Positions 7,971-16,722 of a stretch of DNA of 64,000 nucleotides are shown here, piece by piece. The stretch's first letter is position 1. Each line of letters opens with the position of its first letter. Under the pieces are notes generated by a model. The model did no database searches, was not told the DNA's origin, and saw only the letters and a list, made by a program, of their open reading frames with translations. The position numbers and the translations under genes were made by a program. The stretch comes from Inhella inkyongensis (GTDB lineage Bacteria; Pseudomonadota; Gammaproteobacteria; Burkholderiales; Burkholderiaceae_C), in the NCBI RefSeq assembly GCF_005952805.1, contig NZ_CP040709.1, forward strand, positions 372,001 to 436,000, in the 5' to 3' direction.

Positions 7971-8888
7971 TCAGTAGCCGCCCGCTCCGACCACGCCGCT
8001 GACCGCCTCGCCCCGCAGCAGGGCTTGCAGCTTGGCGCTGATCTGCTGAATGGACTCCTCGCGCAGCGTGGCGGCGGAGATGTGCGGGGTCAGCGCGACC
8101 TTGGGGTGTTTCCAGAAGGGGTGCTCAGGCGGTGCCGGCTCTGGGGTGCACACATCCAGCGCGGCGCCGGCCAGGTGGCCGCTGTCCAGCGCGGCCAGCA
8201 GGGCGGCCTCGTCCACCAGGCCGCCGCGCGCCACATTGATCAGGTAGGCGCCTTGGGGCAACAGGGCCAGGCGCTCGGCGTTCAGCAATCGGGCGGTCTC
8301 GGGCGTGAGCGGCACCATGGCCACCAGCACGCGGCTGCGGCGCAGGAAGGCGGGCAGCTGATCTGGGCCGGCGAACAGCGGAATGTCGGCCGGGCGGGCG
8401 CTGCGCACCCAGGCCTGCACCGGGAAGCCCAGAGCGCGCAGCGCCTGGGCCACCGGCTGGCCGAGTGCGCCGTAGCCCAGCAGGCCCACGGGCCAATCGG
8501 CCTTGCGCTCGGGCGCCAGCGGCTGCCATTCGGCTCGCGCGGCCTGTTCGGCGTAGCGGTCGAAGCGGCGGAACCAGCGCAAGAGCGCATGCAGCACGTA
8601 CTCGGCCATCTGCACGCCCATGCCGGCGTCTTCCAGACGGATGAGCGGGATGTGGGCCGGCGGCTTGAGGGCCAGCAGCCCGTCCACGCCGGCGCCGGCG
8701 GCGAACAGGGCCTTGAGCTGGGTCTGTTGGGCGAAGAACGCGGCGCTGGGCTTCCACACCACAGCGTAGTCGGCGGGCGGGGCGCCGTCTTCCCAGGCGC
8801 TCACCGCAAAACCCGCACCCAGCGCGGCTTGCAGCGCCTGGGCCCAAACCCCAGCGTCGCCGGGCTTGCAGACGGTAAGGTGAATCAA
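7971..8888 (-). CDS. ghrA: Glyoxylate/hydroxypyruvate reductase A-like 2-hydroxyacid dehydrogenase
   Basis: A 305-residue protein with a Rossmann NAD(P) motif GLLGYGALGQ at 135-144 and the dehydrogenase residues in NVARGGLVDEAALL and PHISA. The order and length fit GhrA (about 310 residues), which reduces glyoxylate and hydroxypyruvate using NADPH. The start codon is TTG at 8888, because the sequence reads TTGA where the glutathione peroxidase stop (TGA, 8887-8885) overlaps it, so the two genes are translationally coupled. No ATG is available nearby in frame. Confidence 0.87.
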   Translation of the reverse strand: MIHLTVCKPGDAGVWAQALQAALGAGFAVSAWEDGAPPADYAVVWKPSAAFFAQQTQLKALFAAGAGVDGLLALKPPAHIPLIRLEDAGMGVQMAEYVLHALLRWFRRFDRYAEQAARAEWQPLAPERKADWPVGLLGYGALGQPVAQALRALGFPVQAWVRSARPADIPLFAGPDQLPAFLRRSRVLVAMVPLTPETARLLNAERLALLPQGAYLINVARGGLVDEAALLAALDSGHLAGAALDVCTPEPAPPEHPFWKHPKVALTPHISAATLREESIQQISAKLQALLRGEAVSGVVGAGGY

Positions 8889-9373
8889 GCCTTCAGCGCC
8901 TTTTCAATGTCCTTGCGCAGGTCCTCGGGCTTGTCGGTGGGGGCGTAGCGGTTCAGCACCTGACCGTCACGGCCCACCAGGAATTTGGTGAAGTTCCACT
9001 TGATGCCCTCGGTGCCCAAGAGGCCCTTCTTCTCTTTCTTCAGCCACTGCCACAGGGGGTGGGCGCCGCCGCCGTTGACCTCCACTTTGGCCATCATGGG
9101 GAAGCTGACGCCGTAGTTCAGCTGGCAGAAGCTGGAGATTTCGTCGTTGGAGCCGGGGTCCTGGCCGCCGAACTCGTTGCTGGGAAAGCCCACCACCGTC
9201 AGGCCCTGGGCCTCGTAGTCCTTCCACAGTTGCTCCAGGCCGCCGAATTGGGGCGTGAAGCCGCAGGCGCTGGCGGTGTTGACGATCAACAGCACGCGGC
9301 CCTTGAACTGAGACAGGGGCACGGATTTGCCTTGAATGGTCTGGGCTTCGAAGTCGTAAACGCTGGGGGGCAT
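8885..9373 (-). CDS. Glutathione peroxidase (cysteine type)
   Basis: A 162-residue protein starting at ATG 9373 with GGAG upstream. The catalytic motif NTASACGFTPQF has Cys37 in place of selenocysteine; the partner glutamine lies in FPSNEFGGQDPG and the tryptophan in WNFTKFLV. A second cysteine (SSFCQLNYG) is placed like the resolving Cys of thioredoxin-dependent members. The enzyme reduces peroxides in the cytosol, more likely with thioredoxin than with glutathione. It is the first gene of a two-gene unit with ghrA. Confidence 0.93.
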   Translation of the reverse strand: MPPSVYDFEAQTIQGKSVPLSQFKGRVLLIVNTASACGFTPQFGGLEQLWKDYEAQGLTVVGFPSNEFGGQDPGSNDEISSFCQLNYGVSFPMMAKVEVNGGGAHPLWQWLKKEKKGLLGTEGIKWNFTKFLVGRDGQVLNRYAPTDKPEDLRKDIEKALKA

Positions 9374-9506
9374 GGGTTTCTCCTTAAGCGCGTGCATCGT
9401 AGGGCAGGCGGTTTTGTCAGGTTTTTGTGCTCACAATGCGCCGCCCCAGCCCTGGGGCTTTGTGGGACCTTTGCGCGACCGTTTTGGATCATCTGGGAGC
9501 CGTTGG

Positions 9507-10454
9507 ATGGAGTCTCGTCTCGAACACCTGGTCTGCCTGACGCCTGATGAATTCAAGCGTCGTGGTGATCTGTCGACCCTGCGCTGGAAACTGCTGGCGC
9601 ATGGGGACTCCTGGTTCTCCTTTGCCTCCAAGCGCGTGAATGCCCACGCCAATCTGCTGGAGGAGCTGGTGTTCAGCCAGCCCACGCTGGCGGTGAGCTG
9701 TGCCGGCCACCACAACGCGCTGCGCCGCATGGTGGATCTGGAGGGCTCGCCCGATTTCATCCGCCTGCTGGATGGCGAGGCCGTGTGGGACGGCGTGCTG
9801 CTGAGCGTGGGCGGCAATGACCTGATCTCGGCCGCCCAGGTGCCGGCCCTGCAGCCCGATGGCAGCATCACCCCGCTGCGGCTGCGCCTGCTGCGCAAGC
9901 AGACCGAATGGGGCGCACCCAGCGCCGGTGTGGGCCGCTACTTCTCGGAAGAGGGCTGGGCCACCTATTGCGACTACCTGCGCGCCAACCTCAAGCATGT
10001 GCTGAGCCTGCGCGACGACGGCCCGAACAAGGGCAAGCCGGTTTTCATGCACTGCTATGCGGTGCCCGTGCCGCGCCCGGCCGGCAGCGAGGACGCCGAT
10101 GCTTCCTCCGGCCCCTGGCTCTATCCGGCGCTCAAGGCCTATGCCATTCCGCAGGCGGATTGGGCGGCGATGAGCCGGCTGATGCTCTCCAAGCTGGCCA
10201 CCTTGCTCAAGGCCTGCGCGGCCGATAAAGAGGGCTACCCGAATCTGCAGGTGTTTGACTCCACCCAGGTGCCGATTGCGCCGGCCACACTGGGATCGAG
10301 CGGCATCAGCGGCGACTGGCACAACGAGATCCACCTGAACCACAGTGGCTGCTTCAAGATCGCGCGCGCCTGGAGCACGCACATCGAGGCGGTGCTGAGC
10401 GGCAAACCGCTGGTGGTGGCGGCCCCGCCCACCGGGCGCGGCCGCCGTTCCTGA
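9507..10454 (+). CDS. SGNH/GDSL-like hydrolase
   Basis: A 315-residue protein starting at ATG 9507 with TGGGAG upstream. It has block I HGDSWFSF (Ser35), a block III-like SVGGNDL, and a C-terminal GDWHNEIHLN placing Asp and His as the rest of a catalytic triad. No signal peptide is visible, so it is probably cytoplasmic. SGNH hydrolases cleave esters or thioesters; the substrate here is unknown. It is divergent from the glutathione peroxidase gene and convergent with tonB. Confidence 0.75.
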   Translation: MESRLEHLVCLTPDEFKRRGDLSTLRWKLLAHGDSWFSFASKRVNAHANLLEELVFSQPTLAVSCAGHHNALRRMVDLEGSPDFIRLLDGEAVWDGVLLSVGGNDLISAAQVPALQPDGSITPLRLRLLRKQTEWGAPSAGVGRYFSEEGWATYCDYLRANLKHVLSLRDDGPNKGKPVFMHCYAVPVPRPAGSEDADASSGPWLYPALKAYAIPQADWAAMSRLMLSKLATLLKACAADKEGYPNLQVFDSTQVPIAPATLGSSGISGDWHNEIHLNHSGCFKIARAWSTHIEAVLSGKPLVVAAPPTGRGRRS

Positions 10455-10467
10455 AGATCCAGGACGC

Positions 10468-11109
10468 TCAGTCAATCCGGAACAGGAATTCCTGTTCGAA
10501 CTGCCCGTCCTGGCTGCACTGGTAGCCCTCGCGCAGCGCGCGTTCCACGCTGGCAGCCAGGGTGCGCATCGCGCGGCGGTCGCCTAAGGCCCGCAGGGCC
10601 TGCAGTTGCACGTCGACCACGCGGCCACCCTGCACCGTGCCCACCGCTCTGAAAGTCGCGACGCCGCTCACGTTCAGGGCGGGCATCTCGGGCTGGGCCA
10701 TCACCGGGCAGAGCAGACCGGCGCTCTGCAGCCCCGCCACCAGGTGTTGGGTGGGCGTGCTATCTGCTGCGCTGCGCTGTGCTGGTGTGTCGCGAGGCGG
10801 GGTGTGCGAGTGGGGGTCTGCCTCGATTCGGTTGGCGGGCTGAACCTCGACCCATTGCGCGATGGGTGGTGTCCAAAGGGTGCGCGGCGCATCGGGCACT
10901 TCCGCGCGCACCACGGGACGGGGAGGTTCAACTGGCGGTGGCGGGGTGTCCACCACCACACGCACATCCGTCTTGGGCGGCGGCTGAGTGATGCGTTGCA
11001 CCAGGCCACTGGCCAGCGCATAGATCATCACGGCGTGCAGCACGATCACAAAACCCAGTCCGCCAAGCCGTGAGCCGGCTTCTTGTTGGGGGTTGGCGCT
11101 GAATTGCAT
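10468..11109 (-). CDS. TonB-like energy transducer
   Basis: A 213-residue protein with one N-terminal membrane helix (about residues 16-36), a proline-rich periplasmic linker (PPPPVEPPRPVV) and a C-terminal domain (VSGVATFRAVGTVQGGRVVDVQ, then LREGYQC) of the TonB type. The membrane helix contains the His of the TonB ExbB-contact motif (VIVLHAVMIYAL). No exbB or exbD is adjacent, so it probably shares a complex encoded elsewhere. TonB proteins power outer-membrane receptors such as the one at 47317. Two Cys residues in the C-terminal domain are unusual and could form a disulfide. Confidence 0.8.
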   Translation of the reverse strand: MQFSANPQQEAGSRLGGLGFVIVLHAVMIYALASGLVQRITQPPPKTDVRVVVDTPPPPVEPPRPVVRAEVPDAPRTLWTPPIAQWVEVQPANRIEADPHSHTPPRDTPAQRSAADSTPTQHLVAGLQSAGLLCPVMAQPEMPALNVSGVATFRAVGTVQGGRVVDVQLQALRALGDRRAMRTLAASVERALREGYQCSQDGQFEQEFLFRID

Positions 11110-11239
11110 GGAGTCCTCCCGGAGTGAATGGCAGGGCCAGCATGGGGTATGTCATTCGTCATGGCTGCTGGTGAAAACCACTCCGGGCGCTGGGTGTGGT
11201 CCCGCTTAATCTGCGTCGTTGCGCGGCGATGATGGCTTC

Positions 11240-12004
11240 ATGCTCCCTGACCTCGACGCCGCCGCCCAGCAGCCCCCCGCCGAACCCCGTCTGCCCCTGC
11301 ACTGGCAAGGTGCCGCCGACCCCTTTGGTACTTCCCCGGCCTGGTTGCTGGAGCGCCTGGGCGAGCCGGGCTTGGACCCGGCCGCCGCCGACCCCACCGC
11401 CCATTTGCACCGCCTGGCCCTGCGCCTGCGCGAGTTGGGCCTGTGCGGCCGCTGGCGCGATGAGCCCGTGCGCGTGGCCCATCCGGGCGGCCCGACCCAG
11501 ATCGAGCGCGGCTGCGCCCGCGTGCTGGGCATCCCGACCCTGGCCGTGCACTTGATCGGCTGGAGCGCGGACGGTCGGCTGTGGCTGCAACAGCGTGCCA
11601 CCAGCAAGGCCGAAGACCCCAACCTTTGGGACACCCTGGTGGGCGGCCTGGTCAGCGCGGCTGAGCGCCCCAGCCAGGCGTTGGCGCGTGAGACCTGGGA
11701 GGAGGCGGGTTTGGATCTGACCGCCCTGGGCGACCTGGTGGCCGGCCCCGAACTGTTCACCCGCCGGCCAGTGCCCGATGGCCAGGGTGCCGGCTATTTG
11801 CAGGAGCGCCTGCTGACCGGCCAGGTCCGCCTGCCGGCCGGCCTGCAGCCGCACAACCGCGACGGCGAGGTGCAGCGCTTTGGGCTGTGGACGCCGGACG
11901 AGGTGCGCGCCGGCATCGCGCGCGGCGAGTTCACGCTGGACGCCGCGCGGCTGCTCTTGCGGGTGCTCGATCAACCGCCCGCGTTCAGCGCGCAGGCGCG
12001 GTAG
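11240..12004 (+). CDS. Nudix hydrolase with DUF4743-like N-terminal region
   Basis: A 254-residue protein with a Nudix box GGLVSAAERPSQALARETWE followed by EAGL, matching G-x5-E-x7-RE-U-x-EE-x-G-U. The N-terminal 110 residues match the thiamine-diphosphate-pyrophosphatase-like Nudix arrangement (DUF4743 type, as in eukaryotic Tnr3-like proteins): FGTSPAWLLERLG, RWRDEPVRV, ERGCARVLGI. It likely hydrolyses a nucleoside or thiamine diphosphate derivative. ATG 11240 is the first ATG; an in-frame TTG at 11219 is an alternative. The 3' end overlaps the convergent DUF6265 gene by 34 bases. Confidence 0.82.
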   Translation: MLPDLDAAAQQPPAEPRLPLHWQGAADPFGTSPAWLLERLGEPGLDPAAADPTAHLHRLALRLRELGLCGRWRDEPVRVAHPGGPTQIERGCARVLGIPTLAVHLIGWSADGRLWLQQRATSKAEDPNLWDTLVGGLVSAAERPSQALARETWEEAGLDLTALGDLVAGPELFTRRPVPDGQGAGYLQERLLTGQVRLPAGLQPHNRDGEVQRFGLWTPDEVRAGIARGEFTLDAARLLLRVLDQPPAFSAQAR

Positions 12005-12447
12005 TCGAAGGGGATCGTCTTGGGTTTGCCATCGCGGCCCGGCCCGGAAATCTCGGCTTTCAGCTGCTCGCCCTGCCGCTGGTAGCGGATGCGTTGCGGG
12101 AAGTCGTGCTGGGGATTCGTGAACTCGACGAAGTCGGCGCCCTGGGCGCTGAGCGTGAAGGGCACGCCGGGCCTGCCCTGGGGTTGGGCTTGGTAGACCA
12201 GTTGGCCGTTCTGCGTCTCGATGCGCAGGCCCTCGAACTCGGTGCGGCGCGGACCGGCCGTGCGGCTCATGCCCAGCATCAGGCCACCTTGCGCGCGCAG
12301 CCAGACCTCCTCGATGCGGGTCTCGCCCCGCCCGCCGCACCAGCTGCCGGCCAGCCACTCTGGCCAGTTCAGGGATTCGGCGGCAGCGGCCGTGGGAGTA
12401 TGCAGACTCAGCATCAGACCTGCGGTGCAAGCCAAGAGGAATTTCAT
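11971..12447 (-). CDS. DUF6265 family secreted protein
   Basis: A 158-residue protein starting at ATG 12447 with GGAG upstream. Residues 1-23 form a signal peptide (FLLACTAGLMLSLHTPTAAAA). The body (WLAGSWCGGRGETRIEEVWL, GGLMLGMSRT, FEGLRIE, FVEFTNPQHDFPQRIRYQR) is the small beta-barrel DUF6265 family, which is periplasmic and of unknown role. Convergent with the Nudix gene and divergent from the AraC gene. Confidence 0.8.
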   Translation of the reverse strand: MKFLLACTAGLMLSLHTPTAAAAESLNWPEWLAGSWCGGRGETRIEEVWLRAQGGLMLGMSRTAGPRRTEFEGLRIETQNGQLVYQAQPQGRPGVPFTLSAQGADFVEFTNPQHDFPQRIRYQRQGEQLKAEISGPGRDGKPKTIPFDYRACALNAGG

Positions 12448-12530
12448 GGGGAACTCCAAGTGAAGGATGGGCGCAGTCTGGCCGCGGCACGGTCTGCCGT
12501 CTTGAACAAACACGCAATCCAGCGCGCTCG

Positions 12531-13325
12531 ATGAACTACCGTGAATGGTCGCCCCCATCCGCTCTGTCGCCCTGGGTGGCCTGCCTATGGACCTTGCAGG
12601 CGCCTGCTGACGAGTCGCCGCGCGCGCTCTACCCGGATGGCCGCTGCGAGCTGATCTGGCATCGCGCTGCGCCGCCGCAGATCCAAGGCGCCGACGGCCA
12701 GTGGCAGACCCAGGGCCGGCTGCTGTTTGCGGGCCAAGGGCGCCAGGCCCTGCGCCTGTGGGCGCGCGAGCCGATGGACTGCATCGGTCTGCGCCTGCAG
12801 CCCGCTGCCAGCGCGGCGCTGGGGGACTATGGGGCCGAGCGCCTGCAGGCCGCGCGCGACCAGGTGTTGAACCTGCCGGACACGGCGTCCGGCTGGCAGG
12901 CCATCCTGGCGCAGCAAGATTGGACCCGCCTGCGCGAGCAGCTGCAGCCCTTGGACGCAGCCATCGTGCAAGCGTGTGAGCTTCTGGACGGGCAAGACGG
13001 CGTGGGCCCCGTGGCCGGACTGGCCCAGCAATTGGGCCTGAGCCTGCGCAGCCTGCAGCTGCGCTTTGCCCGTGCGGTGGGCCTGAGCCCCAAGGAATAC
13101 GCCCGCATCCGCCGCCTACAGGCCACCCTGCGCCTGTTGGACGAGAGCGCGCACTCGCTGGCCGACACGGCCCACCAGGCCGGCTATGCCGACCAGGCCC
13201 ATGCGCATCGCGACCTGCGCGACTTCACCGGCCTGACCCCGGCCCGCCTGCGCCGCGCGCTGCAAGCGGCGCGTGAGGGCGATCAGACCCTGGCGCTGGC
13301 CGCCGCCTTTGTTCGGGGGCGTTGA
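12531..13325 (+). CDS. AraC family transcriptional regulator with DUF6597-like sensor domain
   Basis: A 264-residue protein. The N-terminal 140 residues (SALSPWVACLWTLQAP, LYPDGRCELIWH, CIGLRLQPAASAALG) are the DUF6597-type domain found in many proteobacterial AraC proteins. The C-terminal AraC helix-turn-helix pair spans about 160-245 (VAGLAQQLGLSLRSLQLRF, GLSPKEYARIRRLQ, LADTAHQAGYADQAHAHRD). The target is unknown. It starts 84 bases from the divergent DUF6265 gene, a plausible target. Confidence 0.87.
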   Translation: MNYREWSPPSALSPWVACLWTLQAPADESPRALYPDGRCELIWHRAAPPQIQGADGQWQTQGRLLFAGQGRQALRLWAREPMDCIGLRLQPAASAALGDYGAERLQAARDQVLNLPDTASGWQAILAQQDWTRLREQLQPLDAAIVQACELLDGQDGVGPVAGLAQQLGLSLRSLQLRFARAVGLSPKEYARIRRLQATLRLLDESAHSLADTAHQAGYADQAHAHRDLRDFTGLTPARLRRALQAAREGDQTLALAAAFVRGR

Positions 13326-13331
13326 CTCCTA

Positions 13332-13370
13332 GCGCCCCCTGGGGGGTGGCGCGCAGCGCCTCGTGGGGGG
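13332..13370. repeat. GC-rich intergenic palindromic repeat
   Basis: The gap between the convergent AraC and lplT genes holds a compound inverted repeat: CCCCCTGGGGGG (13335-13346), then GGCGCGCAGCGCC (13348-13360), then another G-run. This arrangement closely resembles an intergenic repeat common in Burkholderiales genomes, as recalled from experience. It may act as a bidirectional terminator or REP-like element, though no T-run is present. Confidence 0.5.
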
Positions 13371-13372
13371 TC

Positions 13373-14644
13373 TTAGGGACAGGTGCTGCAGTCGTCGCGT
13401 GCGATCTGCAGCAGGCGCTCGACCTCGGCGCCGTGCTCGCGCAGGTTGTGCAGATGCCAGCGGCGGATCAGCTCCATCGCGCCGGCCACCAAGAGGCCCA
13501 GGGCGGTGATGGCACCGAAGGCGTGCAAGCCACCGGTGGTCAGGCCCACGTACAGCAAACCCAGGGCCAGGATGCAGGCCTGTTCGTTGAAGTTCTGCAC
13601 CGCGATGGAGCGGCCGGCGCCCATCAGGTTGTGGCCACGGTGCTGCAGCAGGGCATTCATCGGCACCACCAGGAAGCCGCCCAAGGCGCCCAGCAGGGTC
13701 AGGAAGGGGGCGGCGATGGTGACGTCGCGAATGCCTACCAAGAGGATCACGGTCAGGCCCAGTGCAATGCCCATGGGGATCACCTTGACCGCGCGGTCCA
13801 GCTTCATCAGCCAGGAAGCCACCAGGGCGCCCAGCGCTGTGCCGATGGCCACCACGCCCACCAGGCTGGAGGCCTGGGTGGTGGTGTAGCCCAGCGCGGC
13901 GGCAGCCCAGGCCAACACGATGTAGCGCAGATTGCCGCTCACGCCCCAGAACAGGGTGGTGGTGGCCAGCGAGATCTGGCCCAGCTTGTCCTGCCACAGG
14001 CGGCGGTTGCAGCCCATGAAGTCCTGGATCAGGTCGATGGGCCCATCCATGCGGCGTAGCGCGGCACTGGTGCGCGGGATGCGCAGATTGAACAGCGCTG
14101 CCAAGACATACAGACCCATCATGGCAAAGATGGCAGCCTCGGCTGCCGAGTGCAGGCCAGGCAATTGCAGCGCCACCAGATGCGGGGCCACATTCGGGCC
14201 GATCAGTTGCCCGCCCAGCACCACGCCCAAGATGATGGAGGCGATGGTCAGGCCCTCGATCCAGCCATTGGCCTTCACCAGTTGCGAGGGTGGCAGCAGC
14301 TCGGTGAGGATGCCGTACTTGGCCGGCGAGTAGGCGGCCGCGCCCAGGCCCACCACGGCAAAGGCCAGGAGCGGGTGCACGCCCAGCAGCATCATCAAGC
14401 AGCCCAGCACCTTGATGCCATTGGCGATGAACATCACCCGCCCTTTGGGCAGGGCATCGGCAAAGGCGCCCACAAAGGGTGCCAGCACCACATAGAAGAG
14501 CGCAAACATCGGCACCAGCGCAGCGCGCTGGGCGCCGCTGGCATCCAGCGGTTTGAGCAATTCGACGGCGGCAATGAAGAGCGCGTTGTCGGCCAGCGAG
14601 CTGAAAAACTGCGCCGACATGATGGTGTAAAAGCCTTTTTTCAT
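13373..14644 (-). CDS. lplT: Lysophospholipid transporter LplT-like MFS protein
   Basis: A 423-residue protein from ATG 14644 (an upstream in-frame ATG at 14674 would place its ribosome site in a strong hairpin). The start MKKGFYTIMSAQFFSSLADN and the motif AYSPAKYGILTELLPPSQLV are characteristic of LplT, which flips lysophospholipids across the inner membrane. About twelve hydrophobic segments are visible. The usual partner acyltransferase (aas) is not adjacent. The C-terminus, MELIRRWHLHNLREHGAEVE, is soluble. It is divergent from alr, the same neighbourhood seen in many betaproteobacteria. Confidence 0.9.
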   Translation of the reverse strand: MKKGFYTIMSAQFFSSLADNALFIAAVELLKPLDASGAQRAALVPMFALFYVVLAPFVGAFADALPKGRVMFIANGIKVLGCLMMLLGVHPLLAFAVVGLGAAAYSPAKYGILTELLPPSQLVKANGWIEGLTIASIILGVVLGGQLIGPNVAPHLVALQLPGLHSAAEAAIFAMMGLYVLAALFNLRIPRTSAALRRMDGPIDLIQDFMGCNRRLWQDKLGQISLATTTLFWGVSGNLRYIVLAWAAAALGYTTTQASSLVGVVAIGTALGALVASWLMKLDRAVKVIPMGIALGLTVILLVGIRDVTIAAPFLTLLGALGGFLVVPMNALLQHRGHNLMGAGRSIAVQNFNEQACILALGLLYVGLTTGGLHAFGAITALGLLVAGAMELIRRWHLHNLREHGAEVERLLQIARDDCSTCP

Positions 14645-14671
14645 CGCGCCGGAAACGGGTCTCTCATCATG

Positions 14672-14696
14672 CAAAAGCGGCCGAGGATCGGCCGCT
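14672..14696 (-). terminator. Terminator-like hairpin in the lplT leader
   Basis: AGCGGCCGA at 14676-14684 pairs perfectly with TCGGCCGCT at 14688-14696 around GGA. On the minus strand the stem is followed by TTTT and then by the lplT start region. Its position upstream of the gene suggests either transcription attenuation or protection of lplT from antisense read-in. Confidence 0.5.
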
Positions 14697-14754
14697 GGTC
14701 AGGGCGCAAGCGTAACCCACGGCAGTGACAGTTCCTTACGCCAGAATCCGGCGC

Positions 14755-15879
14755 ATGCCCCGCCCCATCGAAGCTGTTGTCCATTCCGAAGCCCTGACTC
14801 ACAACCTAGGGCGTGCGCGCGAGCTCAGCGGCTGCGCGCGCGTCTGGGCGGTGGTCAAGGCCAATGCCTATGGGCATGGCATCGAGCGCTGCTTTGACGC
14901 CCAGCGCCAGATTGCCGATGGATTTGCCTGCATCGATCTGAATGAGGCCGAGCGTTTGCGCGCGCTGGATTGGCGTGGGCCCATTCTGCTGCTGGAGGGC
15001 GTGTTCGAGCCGCGCGACCTGGAGCTGTGCAGCCGCCTGCATCTTTGGCACGCGATTCATTGCGAGCAGCAAATCGACTGGCTGGCGGCGCACAAGGTGC
15101 TGTGGCCGCAGCGCGTATTCCTCAAGCTCAATAGCGGCATGAACCGCTTGGGCTTCACGCCGCTGGCCTTCCGCGCCGCCTGGCAGCGCCTGTCCAATTT
15201 GCCGCAGGTGGATGACATCAGCCTGATGACCCACTTTGCCGATGCCGATGGCCCGAGCGAGGCCAGCTTGAACGCGCAGCTGGCGGTGTTCGAAGCCGCC
15301 AGCGGTGATCTGCCCGGCGAGCGCAGTCTGGCCAATAGCGCGGCCACCCTGCGCCACTCCAAGCGGTCTCTGGCCGGCGGGGTGGATGTGGCGGCCGACT
15401 GGGTGCGCGCCGGCATCATGGGCTATGGCGGGGTGCCCGATTACCCCGAGCACGACGCCGCCCATTGGGGCTTGCGCCCAGCCATGAGCCTGCGCGCCAA
15501 GGTGATTGGTGTGCAGCAACTGCAGGCCGGTGATGCGGTGGGCTATGGAAGCACCTTCGTGGCGGAAGGCCCGATGCGCATCGGCATCGTGGCTTGCGGC
15601 TATGCCGACGGTTATCCGCGCCACGCCCCCACCGGCACCCCGGTGCTGGTGGAGGGGCGACCCGGGCGCACCCTCGGACGGGTGAGCATGGACATGATCA
15701 CCGTGGACTTGAGCGAGCATCCGGATGCCGGCTTTGGCGCGGAGGTCACGCTCTGGGGCCGCAGCGCGGTGAACGGCGCCGAGCTGCCCATCGACGCCGT
15801 GGCGCGCGCCGCCGGCACCATCAGCTACGAGCTGATGTGCGCACTGGCGCCGCGCGTGCCGGTGCGGGTCGAGCCCTGA
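14755..15879 (+). CDS. alr: Alanine racemase
   Basis: A 374-residue protein starting at ATG 14755. The PLP-binding lysine is in VVKANAYGHG (Lys35) and the second catalytic base is the tyrosine in VGYGSTF near residue 264. GRVSMDMITVDLS is a further family signature. It interconverts L- and D-alanine to supply D-Ala for peptidoglycan. The fold (N-terminal TIM barrel, C-terminal beta domain) is complete. The stop overlaps the arfB start (TGATG), so the two are coupled. Confidence 0.95.
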   Translation: MPRPIEAVVHSEALTHNLGRARELSGCARVWAVVKANAYGHGIERCFDAQRQIADGFACIDLNEAERLRALDWRGPILLLEGVFEPRDLELCSRLHLWHAIHCEQQIDWLAAHKVLWPQRVFLKLNSGMNRLGFTPLAFRAAWQRLSNLPQVDDISLMTHFADADGPSEASLNAQLAVFEAASGDLPGERSLANSAATLRHSKRSLAGGVDVAADWVRAGIMGYGGVPDYPEHDAAHWGLRPAMSLRAKVIGVQQLQAGDAVGYGSTFVAEGPMRIGIVACGYADGYPRHAPTGTPVLVEGRPGRTLGRVSMDMITVDLSEHPDAGFGAEVTLWGRSAVNGAELPIDAVARAAGTISYELMCALAPRVPVRVEP

Positions 15880-16289
15880 TGAGGTTGGACTGGGAACCTC
15901 AACCCGACGAGATCGAGGTCCATTTCATCCGCGCCCAAGGCGCCGGCGGCCAGGCCGTCAACAAGGTCAGCAGCGCGGTGCATCTGCGCTTTGATGTGCG
16001 GGCCTCGCGCCTGCCCGAGGTGATCAAGGAGCGTTTGCTGGCCCTGCCCGATCAGCGCCTGAACGCGGATGGCGTGATCGTCATCAAGGCCCAGGAGCAC
16101 CGCAGCCAGGATCGCAACCGCGCCGAGGCCATTGAGCGCCTGGTGGCCCTGGTGCAGTCCGTCGCCCACACCCCAAAGGCGCGGCGCGCTACCAAGCCGA
16201 CCTATGGTTCACAACAACGCCGCCTGAGCGGCAAGGCCAACCGCGCCGGCATCAAGGCCGGGCGCGGCCGGGTACAAAGCGGCGACTGA
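15879..16289 (+). CDS. arfB: Alternative ribosome-rescue peptidyl-tRNA hydrolase
   Basis: A 136-residue protein with the GGQ motif at residues 23-25 in RAQGAGGQAVNKVSSAVHLR, typical of ArfB/YaeJ and of release factors. The C-terminal tail is basic (KARRATKPTYGSQQRR, KANRAGIKAGRGR) as needed to enter the empty mRNA channel of a stalled ribosome. It releases nascent chains from non-stop complexes. The ATG overlaps the alr stop codon by one base. Confidence 0.95.
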   Translation: MRLDWEPQPDEIEVHFIRAQGAGGQAVNKVSSAVHLRFDVRASRLPEVIKERLLALPDQRLNADGVIVIKAQEHRSQDRNRAEAIERLVALVQSVAHTPKARRATKPTYGSQQRRLSGKANRAGIKAGRGRVQSGD

Positions 16290-16299
16290 AGGAGTCTCT

Positions 16300-16722
16300 A
16301 TGCGAGCGCTGTTGAACGCTGCCCTGCTGGCGCTGGTCTTGATGACCGGCCTGGCGGTTCAAGCCCAAGAGGCGAGCGCCCCGGCCGCGCCGGCATTGCC
16401 CGCCGTGCCAGCCGGGCTCAAGCCCTTTGCCGTGGAATTCCGCACCGGCCCCGCCTGGGTGGCCGACAAGCCGCCGCCCGAGCAGCCTGCATTTCGCGAA
16501 CACTCAGCCAATTTGCAGCGTTTGCGCAAGGCCGGTTTGCTGGTGCTGGGCGCGCGCATCGCCGAGCGTGGTTTCATCGTGCTGGCCGCCGTGGACGAGG
16601 CGGCGGCACGGGCCGAGATCGATGCCGACCCCGGTGTGCGTGCGGGCAGCTTTGTCTACACCCTGAGCCCGATGGCGGTGTTTTATGGCGGCAGCCTGAG
16701 CACGCCGCCGCGAGCTCAGTAG
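16300..16722 (+). CDS. YciI-like secreted protein
   Basis: A 140-residue protein 10 bases after arfB, with GAAGGAG before ATG 16300. Residues 1-22 are a signal peptide (LLALVLMTGLAVQAQ). The core (FAVEFRTGPAW, FREHSANLQRLRKAGLLVLG, RGFIVLAAVDEAAARAEIDA) has the ferredoxin-like YciI layout. YciI-like proteins are usually cytoplasmic; this one appears to be exported. The function is unknown. It converges on and overlaps the S51 gene by seven bases. Confidence 0.75.
   Translation: MRALLNAALLALVLMTGLAVQAQEASAPAAPALPAVPAGLKPFAVEFRTGPAWVADKPPPEQPAFREHSANLQRLRKAGLLVLGARIAERGFIVLAAVDEAAARAEIDADPGVRAGSFVYTLSPMAVFYGGSLSTPPRAQ

Noticed and set aside
9263..9265. Possible selenocysteine in the glutathione peroxidase
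   Set aside because: The active-site codon is a cysteine codon, not TGA.
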